From contig CALFAM010000199.1 in NCBI GenBank assembly GCA_937948815.1, positions 1 to 35,866 on the forward strand: a stretch of DNA of 35,866 nucleotides, given 5' to 3'. The stretch is from an uncultured bacterium. GTDB lineage: Bacteria > Acidobacteriota > Thermoanaerobaculia > Multivoradales > J023. Made by a program: the position numbers and the translations under genes. Below the pieces are notes generated by a model. That model was given only the letters and a program-made list of their open reading frames with translations. It searched no databases and was not told the origin of the DNA. Below, piece after piece: positions 1 to 7,557 of this stretch (position 1 is its first letter; each line of letters opens with the position of its first letter).

Positions 1-758
1 GCTGGGCCGGTCTGCGCCGCGACCTCGTCCGGGAGATCTTCCCGGCGAATCACCTCGGCGTCACCAAGGACCACGGGCCGCTCGATGACGGTGCCGAGCT
101 CACGCACGTTGCCCGGCCAGTCATAGGCCAGCAAACAGCGCCGGGCTTCCGGTGCGATTCCGATCGATTCCAGGCCAAGTTTGCGGCCATGTCGGCTGGC
201 CAGGTGGCGCGCCAGGAGGGGAATGTCTTCACGCCGGTCGCGCAGCGGCGGCAGCTCGCAGGTGATGACTTTGAGGCGGTAGTAGCGATCGTCACGGAAG
301 CGTCCCTCGGCAACCGCTTGCTCCAGATTCTGGTGGGTCGCCACGACCAACCGGACGTCGATGGAAATCGGCCGCACCGCGCCCACCCGCTCGATCTCCC
401 GCTCCTGGAGGGCGCGCAGCAGCTTCGCTTGTAGGCCGATCGGGATTTCGGCGACTTCGTCGAGAAAGAGGGTTCCGCGATGGGCAGCTTCCATCTTGCC
501 GATCTTCTGTCCCGTCGCCCCGGTAAAGGCGCCCTTTTCGTGACCGAAAAGCTCGCTCTCGAGAAAGTTGTCCGAGAGGGTCGCGCAGTTGACCGCAATG
601 AATGTCTGCTCGCGCCGAGGGCTCGTTCGATGTACCGCACGCGCAACCAACTCTTTGCCGGTACCGCTCTCCCCTTGAATCAGTAGGGTCGAATGGGCGC
701 GGGCCACCCGCGCAACGAGGTCGAGCACGGCGCGCATGGGCGCGCTCTCGCCGATCAT
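1..758 (-). CDS. Sigma-54-dependent activator, AAA+ part (partial, runs off left edge)
   Basis: This frame is absent from the ORF track because it has no stop before the window edge; I translated it by hand. It reads [19 protein letters not shown], then Walker A GESGTGKE, the sigma-54 contact loop GAFTGA, Walker B-like GTLFLDEV, the [10 protein letters not shown] arginine-finger region and WPGNVREL. These are the hallmarks of enhancer-binding proteins that remodel sigma-54 RNA polymerase with ATP. The C-terminal Fis-type HTH would lie left of the window. Upstream, the same frame continues through a GAF domain but is broken by TGA at 870-872. The start at 758 is simply the first ATG after that stop and would only be used by reinitiation. 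The track ORF at 50-646 on this strand is a frame-shifted shadow. Domain identity is secure; whether the gene still works is not. Confidence 0.85.
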   Translation of the reverse strand, partial: MIGESAPMRAVLDLVARVARAHSTLLIQGESGTGKELVARAVHRTSPRREQTFIAVNCATLSDNFLESELFGHEKGAFTGATGQKIGKMEAAHRGTLFLDEVAEIPIGLQAKLLRALQEREIERVGAVRPISIDVRLVVATHQNLEQAVAEGRFRDDRYYRLKVITCELPPLRDRREDIPLLARHLASRHGRKLGLESIGIAPEARRCLLAYDWPGNVRELGTVIERPVVLGDAEVIRREDLPDEVAAQTGP

Positions 759-869
759 GTCGTGGCGTGCGTCCTCCTCGTCACGAAGCCAACGATTCTC
801 ACGCCGCAGCCAGCGTAGGTGTAGGACGTTTCGAAAGGCCAGGGACGCGACGGCGGCGGCGGCGTTGAT

Positions 870-1211
870 TCACTCGAGCTCGGACTCGCCCCAGGTAGCC
901 GATCTGCGAGTCAGATGAATCAAACCGAGCGCGTCGCCGTCCTCGCCAACCAGCGGTGCGGCCAAGCAGTAGGCGGCGTGAGGACCCTGGTCGGTGATGG
1001 TGGCACCGATCGAAAGGGCCTCTCCCATCACCTGCTGGACCATTGACGTGTCGATGGCGCCGGCTTCGCCGCCATCGGAGGTGACCCCAACCGAGGTGCC
1101 CCGTTGCGCGAGCATCTGGGGACCATCCATCCCGGGCTCCTGTAGGAGCACGGCGCCGTGTTCGACACCCGCTAGAGCTTCGAAGATTCCATCCAGCAGG
1201 CTGGCCGCCAA
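870..1211 (-). pseudogene. GAF sensor domain of the same sigma-54 activator, cut off by an in-frame TGA
   Basis: The 113-residue product looks like a GAF ligand-sensing domain: a starting helix (LLDGIFEALAGVEHGAVLLQE), a core (HAAYCLAAPLVGEDGDALGLIHL) and the usual terminal GESELE. It then stops at TGA. Without a frame change the next codons read [20 protein letters not shown], which is the expected helix linking a GAF domain to an AAA+ domain. A single base change therefore separates two halves of a GAF-AAA+ regulator. The listed start is TTG; the frame is open upstream only to a TAG at 1261-1263 and holds no ATG. Relatives often carry an N-terminal FHA or other domain, and none is readable here. 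Decay is my preferred reading; sequencing error or natural readthrough are alternatives. Confidence 0.7.
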
Positions 1212-1554
1212 AGGACCCTGTCGTTGATGGCAACCACGAGCCGGGGTCTCACCGCTGGCCTACGAACACTGTGCCTGCGAACACTGTGCCTACAAACACT
1301 GGGTCTCCAAACACCTTGTAGCTTGATTCAGGCTATGCGCCATCGCGGAGGTACCAGTCTCCTGAGCTTTCTAAAACTCAGGCCCGATCCGGTCAGGTCG
1401 GCATCATCAGAAGCCCAACTCGTCCTTGCCGAGACCACCCTCGGAAAAGCATCGGATACGACGGCGGGTTCTCCCTACATAGAGAGGGTACGCCACGAAG
1501 CAGCGCCACATGGCAGATCCAGACGTGATTCTCCTGAGACCCTGCGGACGGCGA
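1212..1554. other. Gap with no convincing gene
   Basis: This 343-bp stretch lies between the GAF fragment and the stop of the bactofilin-like gene, where the 5' end of the sigma-54 activator would be expected. The short ORFs on both strands have arginine/serine-rich shadow composition and no recognisable domain. It contains a 15-bp tandem repeat (1261-1320). A minus-strand stretch reading VVAINDRVL just before the GAF, but in another frame, could be a remnant of the original upstream coding sequence. That is weak. Confidence 0.5.
1261..1320. repeat. Imperfect 15-bp tandem repeat, four units
   Basis: Units start at 1261, 1276, 1291 and 1306, with the pattern tacgaacactgtgcc. The first two differ at one position and the last two are more diverged. 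The 15-bp period preserves frame, which fits a former coding repeat or slippage. It lies immediately 5' of the broken GAF/AAA+ regulator. Confidence 0.7.
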
Positions 1555-3303
1555 CTACGTTCGCCAGCCCGCGACGGGATCGAGGCCGAGCTCTCGTTCG
1601 ACGGGGGGCGGAGGCGGTGGCGGGCCGGTGAAGAGCTCCCGCTTGCCCCCGAAGGTGTCGAGCACGACAGCGCCCAGCCCCATGGTCCAGGCCAGGTAGC
1701 GGACGCAGAAGCCGACGGCGAGCAAGAGTATGCCGAGCGCGCCAAAGGGGAAAAAGAGGCGATCGAGAACTTCACCGACCAGCGACAGCCCCTGAATGCT
1801 CAACACACCGAGGAAGGCAACCACCAAGGGGCCATCGCCCTGTCGTCCCAAGCGTCGGCTCAGCCAATTGCCGACCGCAGCAGCCGCGCTGGCGTAGCCG
1901 AGAAGCGATGCCAGCACCATGACGATCAACACGACGGGGATCAGCAGCAGCAGCGGAATTCCGATGATCGACACCAGCAAGACGAGCGAGGCAATCGCCA
2001 GTAGTGGCAGGGTGGCGACCTGAACGGCAAGCCCGGTGGCAGCCGCTCGCCAGGGCGTTGTGTGCAGGCGGCGCGTCAGGCGGTCGGTCGCGCGGCGCGC
2101 CGTGAGCAGCAGGATCAGTGTGATCACGATCAGCAGCCCGGCATTGACCAACCGTTGGAACACGGCGGGGCTACCGAGGTCGAACCATTGCCACCGGTCC
2201 AGCCGGTAGTCGGTCCAGTCACCAATCCAACCGTCATGCCAAGGAAGATCCCGCCGCCAGGTCTCTCGCTCCCGGCGCTCCCGGGCCGACATTCGCGCAC
2301 CGTCTCCGCCCCGCGAAGCCGACGCTGGTTCGTCCTCACCCTCCAGCCAGCTCAGCGGTCGTCCGGTGGACACCTCGCTGATGCTGCCACGCACCCGGGC
2401 GCCGCGTGCGCGTCGAACCTCCCCGCCGACCGCTGTCGCATCTCCGCCGATCTCGGCATCCGGCCCGAGGATGATCGAGCCACCGACCGAAATCACGTCA
2501 CCGCGTACCGTACCTTCGACCTGCACCGAGCCACCGACCGCGACCGCGTCGCTGCGGACTTCGCCGAGCACGGTGACGCCGCCGAGCACCGCGACGGCTT
2601 CGCTGGCCGTCTCGTCGTGCTCGACGCGAACATCGCGAAACAGCCGAAATCGGTCGCCGCCCCGGCGCTTCGGCGTCGCGCCATGGTTCTTCCGCTCCTG
2701 TTCGCGATCACGGCGCGCGGCCTCATGTTCCTGTTCACGCGCCGCACGCTCCTCGGCACGGACTCGACGCTCGGCTTGCTCCTCACGCTCGCGCGCCGCA
2801 CGCTCCTCTTCGAGCGCTTGCTGATCGGCATCCGCCTCTGCGGTGCTGTCGCGACGCGCACCTCTCGGTACCCGATCGTCTGGGTCTCCGGTCTCGTCAC
2901 GGTCACGACCGTCGAGATCACCATGGCTACGCTCACGATCGGCATCGAGAAGCTGGCGTGCCGCCCGCAGCGCAGCAGGATCAGCGGTCAGCGCGGCCAG
3001 CGCGCGCAAGTGCTCGGTGTCAGCCTGGCCGACCCGCGCCCGGAGCTCCTCGTCGTTCACCGGCTCGCCATCGATGGCGGCCGCACCAGCCCGAACCTCG
3101 ACCAGCACTGAATCCTTGCCGGCCGACGTCTGCAAGGCATAACCGTCGGTCAGCGTGTGCACGACGAAGTGAGCCTCGAGGCGCGCCAGCAGCTCGGACA
3201 GGTCCTGAGCGCCAACCGCGGGCGCGGTCAGCAGCAAGGCCAGGGCAATGAGGGCTCGTGTGCAGAAAAGGCTAGGCGATTTCCAGCGGCGAGATCGATG
3301 CAT
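1555..3303 (-). CDS. Secreted/membrane protein with bactofilin-like repeat domain and C-terminal membrane segments
   Basis: The track starts this ORF at 3462, but the ATG at 3303 gives a proper signal peptide (RALIALALLLTAPAVGA) and overlaps the upstream gene by 32 bp, so I use it (582 aa). Order of parts: signal peptide 1-32; a helical region; a very charged Glu/Arg coiled-coil-like stretch about 158-208; a repetitive region about 233-312 with units like AVAVGGSVQVEGTVRGD, typical of bactofilin or polymer-forming beta-solenoid domains; a linker rich in Trp, Arg and Asp; then several hydrophobic segments including LLIVITLILLLTA and ASLVLLVSIIGIPLLLLIPVV. The tail is a run of prolines. It is third in an operon after an ECF sigma factor and an anti-sigma-like protein, so it may be the output or sensor of an envelope-stress circuit. 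Exact function unknown. Confidence 0.85.
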   Translation of the reverse strand: MHRSRRWKSPSLFCTRALIALALLLTAPAVGAQDLSELLARLEAHFVVHTLTDGYALQTSAGKDSVLVEVRAGAAAIDGEPVNDEELRARVGQADTEHLRALAALTADPAALRAARQLLDADRERSHGDLDGRDRDETGDPDDRVPRGARRDSTAEADADQQALEEERAAREREEQAERRVRAEERAAREQEHEAARRDREQERKNHGATPKRRGGDRFRLFRDVRVEHDETASEAVAVLGGVTVLGEVRSDAVAVGGSVQVEGTVRGDVISVGGSIILGPDAEIGGDATAVGGEVRRARGARVRGSISEVSTGRPLSWLEGEDEPASASRGGDGARMSARERRERETWRRDLPWHDGWIGDWTDYRLDRWQWFDLGSPAVFQRLVNAGLLIVITLILLLTARRATDRLTRRLHTTPWRAAATGLAVQVATLPLLAIASLVLLVSIIGIPLLLLIPVVLIVMVLASLLGYASAAAAVGNWLSRRLGRQGDGPLVVAFLGVLSIQGLSLVGEVLDRLFFPFGALGILLLAVGFCVRYLAWTMGLGAVVLDTFGGKRELFTGPPPPPPPVERELGLDPVAGWRT

Positions 3304-3838
3304 CAGAGGCGTCCACGGCGAGCAGGCGGCCGAGCCAAGTGAGCGCGCCAGCACAGGCGAGCACCGTGACGAGCACGACCAGAGCACCATCAGGACTGCT
3401 GAGCAGCGACATGGCCAAGAGGCGCATGCCATCCAACAGCTCCCAGCCAAAGCGCGCCACACGCGCGCCAGCGGCCAGCAGACTACCAGCGCGAATCGTG
3501 CCGGCAGCGAAGAGGTTGGAGCCTGAGAGGCTGGTGAGCATCAAGGTCGCACCGGCCAAGGACAGCGTCGTCCAAGCGCCGACCACCAATCCGATCAGCA
3601 CATATCGACGCCCTGCGGGCTGTCGCGGCACCGAACCTTCGGCGGCCGCGGCGGCCAGGACTCGCGATGTGAAGTCGGCTGCAGGCGCTGGCCGATCGAC
3701 CCGATCGAACCACGCCGCGAGGGCAGCCTCGGCCGCCGGCACGTCGTGCTGTGACTCAGCGCCCAGCCAGGCAGCGATCTGCTGCCGGTCGCGCCGCGAG
3801 CCCTTGGGTCGCTTTTGCTTGATGCTCGTCTCGCTCAC
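3272..3838 (-). CDS. Putative membrane anti-sigma factor
   Basis: The product is 188 aa. The N-terminal half is soluble and contains WFDRVDRPAPAADFTSRVLAAA, a pattern common in the cytoplasmic part of anti-sigma factors. Hydrophobic segments follow (VLIGLVVGAWTTLSLAGATLMLT, one around ELLDGMRLLAMSLL, and ALVVLVTVLACAGALTWLG). No HxxxCxxC zinc anti-sigma motif is present. It starts with GTG eight bases after the sigma factor stop, next to a GGGAGG, and its 3' end overlaps the bactofilin-like gene. Position right after an ECF sigma gene is the main reason for the call. Family assignment is inferred from context. Confidence 0.7.
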   Translation of the reverse strand: MSETSIKQKRPKGSRRDRQQIAAWLGAESQHDVPAAEAALAAWFDRVDRPAPAADFTSRVLAAAAAEGSVPRQPAGRRYVLIGLVVGAWTTLSLAGATLMLTSLSGSNLFAAGTIRAGSLLAAGARVARFGWELLDGMRLLAMSLLSSPDGALVVLVTVLACAGALTWLGRLLAVDASDASISPLEIA

Positions 3839-3846
3839 GGCCTCCC

Positions 3847-4515
3847 CTACGCCGGTGCCGTTCGCCGTGTTTCGCGCGCCGCGTTGCGTGCCGCCGCTGC
3901 CTTGCGCTTGCCGTGGCCCGCGACGGGCATGTCGAAGCCGAGGGTCTGGAGCTGCTCGGCCAAATGCTTGCGGGCGCGATGAAGATGGATCTTGACGGTC
4001 CCCATGGGCAGACCTGTGACCTCACAGATCTCGTCGTAGGCCAGCCCCTCCCGGAAGCGCAACTCGAGGATCTGTCGATAGGCCGGACGCAAATTGCCGA
4101 GCGCCTGACCAACCGCCGCCCAAAGCTCTCCTCCTGCAGCAGCCAGATCGGGTGCCTCGCTCTCCGGCGCCAGAACCACCTGTCCGCCGTCTTCGGGCGT
4201 CGGCTCACCGTGAGGGTTCAGCGGCACCATCGTCGGCTTGCGACGTCGCAGATAGTCGAGCGTCGTGTTGTGCGCGATGGTAAAGAGCCAGCTCGCAAAG
4301 CGTCGCTCGGGGTCGAAGCGCCCGAGGTGACGAAACGCCTTCAGGAACGATTCCTGTGCCAGGTCCTCAGCGACCGTCGGATCGCCGACGAGCCGCAGAA
4401 TCACGGTGAGAACCGGCCGCTCGAATCGCTTCATCAGGGCTCGGTAGGCGTCCTGAGAGCCATCCAGTGCACGCTGGACAAGCTCGGCGTCGGAAAGAGA
4501 TCGTAAAAATGCCAT
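3847..4515 (-). CDS. ECF-type RNA polymerase sigma factor (sigma-70 family)
   Basis: Region 2 begins near SDAELVQRALDGSQDAYRALMKRF and includes the core-binding DLAQESFLKAFRHLGRFDPERRFASWLFTIAHNTTLDYLRRRK. Region 4 is AYRQILELRFREGLAYDEICEVTGLPMGTVKIHLHRARKHL, a promoter -35-binding HTH. There is no region 3 or 1.1, as in group 4 (ECF) sigma factors. A basic, alanine-rich tail of about 30 residues follows. An in-frame TAG lies just upstream, so the start is confined to GTG (4518) or ATG (4515), both overlapping an AAAGAGGTGAT Shine-Dalgarno-like stretch. It leads an operon with the anti-sigma-like and bactofilin-like genes. Its own promoter may be at 4732-4760, or there may be another in the ~140 bp after the terminator. 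Confidence 0.95.
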   Translation of the reverse strand: MAFLRSLSDAELVQRALDGSQDAYRALMKRFERPVLTVILRLVGDPTVAEDLAQESFLKAFRHLGRFDPERRFASWLFTIAHNTTLDYLRRRKPTMVPLNPHGEPTPEDGGQVVLAPESEAPDLAAAGGELWAAVGQALGNLRPAYRQILELRFREGLAYDEICEVTGLPMGTVKIHLHRARKHLAEQLQTLGFDMPVAGHGKRKAAAARNAARETRRTAPA

Positions 4516-4657
4516 CACCTCTTTCTACGGAATCGGCGGGACGAAGTTCTGTCCTGGCGTTCTGAATTGCCCGCCAGGCGCCACCAGATAGACCGGCATT
4601 ACCCAGAGGCTGCCGACGGCTTCCGACCTCGGACAACTTTTTCGTGCTTTTTCGGAC

Positions 4658-4689
4658 AAAAAAAAGGAGGGGCGCTGTGTACGCCCCTC
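4658..4689 (-). terminator. Rho-independent terminator (minus strand)
   Basis: On the minus strand GAGGGGCG and CGCCCCTC form a perfect 8-bp stem with a 7-nt loop (4689-4682 with 4674-4667), followed after one C by eight T residues. It could end uppP transcripts, the candidate small RNA, or both. It sits between the 4732-4760 promoter and the ECF sigma start. Confidence 0.85.
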
Positions 4690-4725
4690 GTTGGGAGGGA
4701 TGAGAGGAGGATTTTGCCCCCTCGC
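4658..4725 (-). ncRNA. Candidate small regulatory RNA (about 68 nt) with anti-Shine-Dalgarno motifs
   Basis: A near-consensus sigma-70 promoter (4732-4760) would start transcription near 4725, and a strong intrinsic terminator ends at about 4658, giving a compact RNA of about 68 nt. Between a G-rich 5' end and the terminator stem the transcript is pyrimidine-rich and carries UCCUCC and CCCUCCC, which are complementary to ribosome-binding sites (GGAGG). Exposed CU-rich anti-SD motifs plus a 3' terminator with a U-run describe many trans-acting small RNAs. No ORF of interest is in the segment. The alternative is that this is the attenuated leader of the ECF sigma operon. Entirely sequence-based; no family recognised. 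Confidence 0.5.
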
Positions 4726-4731
4726 GCAAAG

Positions 4732-4760
4732 AAGATACACCGGGTTTTTCCCGGTGTCAA
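4732..4760 (-). promoter_or_regulatory. Sigma-70 promoter with an inverted repeat filling its spacer
   Basis: The minus strand reads TTGACA, 17 bases, TATCTT: a perfect -35 and a 4/6 -10 at optimal spacing. An 8-bp perfect inverted repeat, ACACCGGG-AAAAA-CCCGGTGT (4737-4757), fills the spacer and touches both hexamers, as an operator for a dimeric repressor would. Transcription would start near 4725 toward the small-RNA candidate and the sigma operon. Confidence 0.65.
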
Positions 4761-4830
4761 GAGCCAAATCAGCACAAGAACACCGATACTGGACCACGGC
4801 AATACCGATCAGTGATGCCTGATATCCGGA

Positions 4831-5643
4831 CTACCGAAACGCAAGCAAGAGCAAGATCGACGCCCCGAGAACAACGCGGTAGACGACAAACCAAGAAAGG
4901 CTCGAACGCTCCAGCCAACGAAGGAGGAAGTCAATGACGGCGTAGGCTGACACCAGCGAGACGACAAACCCAATCGCCAAGGCTTGGCCCGAGACCATCC
5001 CGGCCTCGGTCGAAGCCGGCGCGAGCAGAAGGTCGGCGGTGTCCTTTATCCAGGCCAGCAGGCCGACTGGAATGGCCAGCAAGAAGGAGAAGCGGGCCGC
5101 CGATGTTCGCTTCATTCCGAGCGCGAGAGCCGCAGTCATGGTAATTCCCGAGCGCGACGTGCCAGGAATCAATGCGAGGGCTTGGGCAACGCCTATGACG
5201 GCAACGTCACGCCAGGACAGCGTCTCGAGGCCACGGGAACGAGCGCCGATGCGATCTGCCCAGCCGAGCATCAAACCGAATCCCAAGGTCGTCAGGCCGA
5301 TGACAAAGGGCGTTCGTGCGCCTTCGGTCAGGAAGCCCTGAAAGACCAGGCCGAACGCCACCACAGGAATCGTGCCGACGAGCGCGCCGCGCATCGGCCC
5401 CGGCTCGCGCCAGTGGCGGACGAACGCATTGTTGGGTCCTCGAAAGAAGGCGACCAGGGTCTTGCGAAAGTAGATGATCGCCGCCAGCAGCGTCCCTGCG
5501 TTGGTGACCACGGCGAACCGCAAGCCGGCATCCGGCCACCCGACCACATATGGGACCAGGATCAAATGCGCGGTCGAGCTGATGGGAAGAAACTCGGTGA
5601 CGCCCTGGACCAGGCCAAGGACGATCGCCTGTAGGCTCGTCAT
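4831..5643 (-). CDS. uppP: Undecaprenyl-diphosphatase UppP (BacA)
   Basis: This integral membrane enzyme removes a phosphate from undecaprenyl pyrophosphate, recycling the lipid carrier for peptidoglycan and O-antigen synthesis. The 270-aa length is normal. Both family signatures are present: QGVTEFLPISSTAHL at about residues 13-27 (catalytic Glu and the Ser/His region) and PGTSRSG in the middle. The common ISSSGHL reads ISSTAHL here, a variant I also associate with Acidobacteriota. Hydrophobic segments run throughout. GGAG lies nine bases before the ATG. It is divergent from rfbB, so lipid-carrier recycling sits beside sugar-nucleotide synthesis. Confidence 0.97.
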   Translation of the reverse strand: MTSLQAIVLGLVQGVTEFLPISSTAHLILVPYVVGWPDAGLRFAVVTNAGTLLAAIIYFRKTLVAFFRGPNNAFVRHWREPGPMRGALVGTIPVVAFGLVFQGFLTEGARTPFVIGLTTLGFGLMLGWADRIGARSRGLETLSWRDVAVIGVAQALALIPGTSRSGITMTAALALGMKRTSAARFSFLLAIPVGLLAWIKDTADLLLAPASTEAGMVSGQALAIGFVVSLVSAYAVIDFLLRWLERSSLSWFVVYRVVLGASILLLLAFR

Positions 5644-5819
5644 GCAGAGTGACTCCGAATGGGGTACCCGATCGGGCGTTGCGGGCAGCTGCGGAACGGC
5701 TGGCTCATTCGCGCTGCTGAGCGCGCATGGCCGTCCAGCGAGGCATTGATTCTACTACGCTCGCTTCCCTCCGGGTCCCCTCCGTGCGACAATCGCGGCG
5801 CTTCGTGAGGGCGATCTAT

Positions 5820-6923
5820 ATGGAAAAAATCATCGTAACCGGTGGTGCCGGCTTCATCGGCGCCAATTTTGTTCATCTACTGCTCGCCGAAACCGACGCG
5901 CAGGTCATTGTCTACGACAAGCTCACCTACGCCGGGCATCTGGAGAGTTTGTCCTCCGTGGCCGACCACCCTCGTTACCGATTCGTGCGCGGGGACATCG
6001 TCGACCGCGGGCAGGTCGACGCGCTACTCGCCGAGGTTCGCCCGACCGCGATCGTCAACTTTGCAGCCGAGAGCCACGTCGACCGCTCGATCGATGGGCC
6101 CGGTGACTTCGTGAACACCAATCTCGTAGGCTGCTTCACGATGCTCGACGCGGCGCGCGCCCTGCATGCGGATCTCGACGCCGCGCACCGCGAGGCCTTT
6201 CGCTTCTTGCACGTGTCGACCGACGAGGTCTACGGATCGCTCGGCCCCACGGGCCTCTTCCACGAGACCACGCCCTACGCACCGAATTCTCCCTACGCAG
6301 CCTCCAAGGCAGGCGCCGACCACCTGGTACGCGCCTACGGCAAGACCTACGGCCTGCCGGTCTTGCTCACCAATTGCTCGAACAACTACGGTCCCTACCA
6401 ATTCCCCGAGAAGCTGATTCCGCTGATGATTCTCAATGCGGCGGAAGGTCGCCCGCTGCCGATCTACGGTGACGGCAGCAACGTCCGCGATTGGATCTTC
6501 GTCGAAGACCACTGTCGTGGCGTGCTCGCGGCCTTACGACGCGGTGAGCCCGGTGAGAAGTACAACCTGGGTGGCAACAACGAGTGCTCTAACGTTCAGG
6601 TCGTCCACACACTCTGCGACCTGCTTGAAGCAGCACGTCCGGCCGCTGACAATCCCAGCTTGGCCCGGGTCGGCGCGTCTTCTTACCGCGACCTGATCAC
6701 CTATGTCGACGATCGTCCCGGTCACGATCATCGCTATGCGATCGACACCACCAAGGCCGGGCAGGAGCTCGACTGGCAGCCCGCCCACGATTTTGCAGCG
6801 GGCATCGCGCGAACGGTGGACTGGTACCTCGACAACCCCGACTGGTGCCAGGCGGTCACTGCCGGCGCCTACGATCGCGAGCGCCTCGGCCTCGCCAGTG
6901 AAGGCGCGGAAGCGTCTACGTGA
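5820..6923 (+). CDS. rfbB: dTDP-glucose 4,6-dehydratase
   Basis: The enzyme converts dTDP-glucose to dTDP-4-keto-6-deoxyglucose, the second step to dTDP-L-rhamnose and other deoxysugars. It is an extended SDR protein: NAD-binding GGAGFIG at 8-14, STDEVYG from Ser133 with the catalytic Thr/Asp/Glu, and YAASK (Tyr159, Lys163). [17 protein letters not shown] and the late [12 protein letters not shown] are family signatures. I moved the start from 5727 to the ATG at 5820 (367 aa), because the upstream 31 residues are not family sequence and GAGGG precedes this ATG. A TGCGACAAT about 30 bp upstream could be a -10. rfbC follows after 64 bp. Confidence 0.97.
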   Translation: MEKIIVTGGAGFIGANFVHLLLAETDAQVIVYDKLTYAGHLESLSSVADHPRYRFVRGDIVDRGQVDALLAEVRPTAIVNFAAESHVDRSIDGPGDFVNTNLVGCFTMLDAARALHADLDAAHREAFRFLHVSTDEVYGSLGPTGLFHETTPYAPNSPYAASKAGADHLVRAYGKTYGLPVLLTNCSNNYGPYQFPEKLIPLMILNAAEGRPLPIYGDGSNVRDWIFVEDHCRGVLAALRRGEPGEKYNLGGNNECSNVQVVHTLCDLLEAARPAADNPSLARVGASSYRDLITYVDDRPGHDHRYAIDTTKAGQELDWQPAHDFAAGIARTVDWYLDNPDWCQAVTAGAYDRERLGLASEGAEAST

Positions 6924-6987
6924 TTCCGAGCATGCCCCGCCCGGGATCACATCCCTGAAACTCGGTCCTCTACGGAAAACAGTGACG

Positions 6988-7557
6988 ATGTCCCAGCCCG
7001 AAGAGATGTTTCGCCCCACACGGATTCCAGACGTCATTCTGGTCCAGCCTCGGGTCTTCCGCGACGAGCGGGGATTCTTTCTCGAGACGTACCACGACCT
7101 GCGGTATGCCGAGGGCGGGATTGGCGAGACCTTCGTCCAGGACAACCACTCGAAGTCGACCCAAGGCATCTTGCGTGGCTTGCACGCCCAGGAAAAGCAG
7201 CCTCAGGGCAAGCTCGTCCGGGCCGTCGAGGGTCGGATTTTCGACGTCGCCGTCGACATTCGACGTGGCTCCCCGACGTTTGGCCAGTGGGTCGGCGAAT
7301 TCCTGTCGGCGGACGATTTTCGCCAGCTCTACGTCCCGCCGGGATTCCTCCACGGCTTCTACGTGGTCAGCGAGACCGCGCAGGTCGAATACAAGTGCAC
7401 CGCGCGCTACGACGCTGCCGACGAGCTGGCCGTGCGATGGAACGATTCCGAGATCGGCATCGACTGGCCCGCGGGCACGCCCCAACTCTCTGACAAGGAT
7501 GCTGCTGCGCCGACGCTGCGCGAGGTCTGGGACCGGCTGCCCACTTTTCAAGCATGA
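6988..7557 (+). CDS. rfbC: dTDP-4-dehydrorhamnose 3,5-epimerase
   Basis: This cupin-fold epimerase acts on the product of rfbB to give dTDP-4-keto-L-rhamnose. The true product is 189 aa from the ATG at 6988; the track ORF adds 95 shadow residues. Visible signatures are [29 protein letters not shown] with the catalytic His66, [37 protein letters not shown] and [10 protein letters not shown]. The usual RGLHYQ reads RGLHAQ. It overlaps the next gene by ATGA. rfbA and rfbD are not in the window and must lie elsewhere, unless another gene replaces them. Confidence 0.96.
   Translation: MSQPEEMFRPTRIPDVILVQPRVFRDERGFFLETYHDLRYAEGGIGETFVQDNHSKSTQGILRGLHAQEKQPQGKLVRAVEGRIFDVAVDIRRGSPTFGQWVGEFLSADDFRQLYVPPGFLHGFYVVSETAQVEYKCTARYDAADELAVRWNDSEIGIDWPAGTPQLSDKDAAAPTLREVWDRLPTFQA

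Noticed and set aside
50-646. 198-aa minus-strand ORF
   Set aside because: It is a shifted frame of the sigma-54 AAA+ domain; the correct frame shows GESGTGKE and GAFTGA.
4732-4760. MerR-type promoter
   Set aside because: A palindrome between -35 and -10 suggested MerR control, but the spacer is 17 bp rather than the stretched 19-20 bp these regulators need.
4525-4797. 90-aa minus-strand ORF ahead of the sigma factor
   Set aside because: It crosses the terminator and promoter elements, shows no domain, and has no ribosome-binding site. A leader peptide cannot be excluded but is not supported.
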